From Amycolatopsis suaedae (GTDB lineage Bacteria; Actinomycetota; Actinomycetes; Mycobacteriales; Pseudonocardiaceae): DNA of 58,783 bases. This document shows positions 58,708 through 58,783 of this stretch, in pieces. The translations under genes and the position numbers were made by a program. Numbering within the stretch: position 1 is the first letter of the stretch; each line of letters begins with the position of its first letter. The stretch covers positions 1 to 58,783 of the forward strand of contig NZ_SFCC01000026.1 of assembly GCF_004214935.1 (NCBI RefSeq), in the 5' to 3' direction. The notes under the pieces were generated by a model. It did no database searches. It was not told the DNA's origin and saw only the letters and a list, made by a program, of their open reading frames with translations.

Positions 58708-58783
58708 CCTGGATCCACCGATGATGATGACGAATTGATCGTGTCGTAGACACGCAGATGCCCTCTGACCTGGGATTGTTGTT
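58708..58783. other. Lower-GC unrelated sequence joined to a broken hairpin repeat
   Basis: From 58708 the match to the hairpin repeat of 47355-47401 stops after GCGAAGAA. The following 76 bp are near 50% G+C, against about 70% around, and carry a CGTGTC/GACACG inverted repeat (58740-58754). This looks like the end of an inserted element or a recombination junction; no transposase is visible within the window. Confidence 0.5.

Larger units (their letters stand above)
58431..58783. repeat. 353-bp composite repeat block at the right edge
   Basis: No gene is seen. In order: GTGAAGG-type palindrome TGAAGGTCCCCTTCA (58437-58451) with ACGTGAGACGT, the inverted CCCCAATG pair (58497-58515 and 58527-58545), a linker with CTTTCGTGGTGGCGAC, palindrome GTGAAGGCCACCTTCAC (58621-58637), ACGTCTCACGT, CCCCGGCAAAGTCGG, and the left arm of the 18-bp hairpin (58681-58707). 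The tail 58708-58783 matches none of these. Confidence 0.9.

Noticed and set aside
58708..58783. Naming an IS family for the right-edge sequence
   Set aside because: Only 76 bp are visible, with no transposase and no recognised terminal repeat, so it is left as an unassigned junction.

Overview
The window is about 58.8 kb of very GC-rich actinobacterial DNA. GTG starts are common, adjacent genes often share ATGA/GTGA stop-start overlaps, and the housekeeping content matches the mycobacterial Rv1314c-Rv1341 neighbourhood (murA, nucS, dinG, pncB, clpS, DUF2017, P1 hydrolase, mec, cysO, cysM, rhomboid, murI, Rv1339-like hydrolase, rph, rdgB). Together with the distinctive families of intergenic palindromic repeats, this suggests a Pseudonocardiaceae chromosome, most likely Amycolatopsis or a close relative. 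The genus is an inference.

Left end, 238-11474: part of a contractile injection system (eCIS, phage-tail-like) locus. Ten minus-strand genes form one tightly packed operon: sheath, inner tube, T4-type hub-assembly chaperone, Pro-rich protein, DUF4255 cap, AAA+ ATPase, small unknown, CIS tube-cap protein, LysM-like protein and gp27/late-control-D-like hub. Facing the operon is a plus-strand DUF4157 protein with a probable ADP-ribosyltransferase-like domain, a candidate payload. The divergent promoter region holds a long inverted repeat. The spike, gp25, baseplate J and tape-measure genes are not in the window. The operon stops at a repeat array 37 bp beyond the hub stop codon.

11500-25600: housekeeping block with a small membrane protein, a lipoprotein and Bcp peroxiredoxin, then purine/RNA maintenance (rdgB, rph), an Rv1339-like hydrolase, murI, rhomboid and ogt. 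Next come the CysM-CysO-Mec cysteine pathway, the P1 hydrolase-DUF2017-clpS operon, pncB and pncA (NAD salvage), and a KDPG-type aldolase.

25600-46000: bioY, an EamA transporter whose reading frame runs on antisense through bioY, a LysR regulator, dinG, a ctaD-serB-pth2-osmC run, a hydrolase, acetyltransferase, phosphodiesterase and FmdB group, a tandem-duplicated 3-hydroxyacyl-CoA dehydrogenase, the dhaKLM dihydroxyacetone kinase operon, a DUF3558 lipoprotein, and a sodium:solute symporter with a small membrane partner.

46000-58430: nucS (non-canonical mismatch repair), a Nudix hydrolase, enoyl-CoA hydratase, the ehuBCDA ectoine uptake operon, a B12-dependent ethylmalonyl-CoA-type mutase, a LysE exporter, a PPOX-fold protein, murA with Asp in place of the fosfomycin-target Cys, a GH75 chitosanase, and a PduO-type cobalamin adenosyltransferase that could supply the mutase cofactor.

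All stretches over 300 bp without a gene (18134-18489, 28395-28965, 47324-47702, 58431-58783) are packed with at least four families of palindromic or short-period repeats. They recur in modular combinations and mostly lie at gene 3' ends. The right-hand edge breaks one such repeat and continues into lower-GC unrelated sequence, possibly a mobile element. No tRNA, rRNA or CRISPR array was found.
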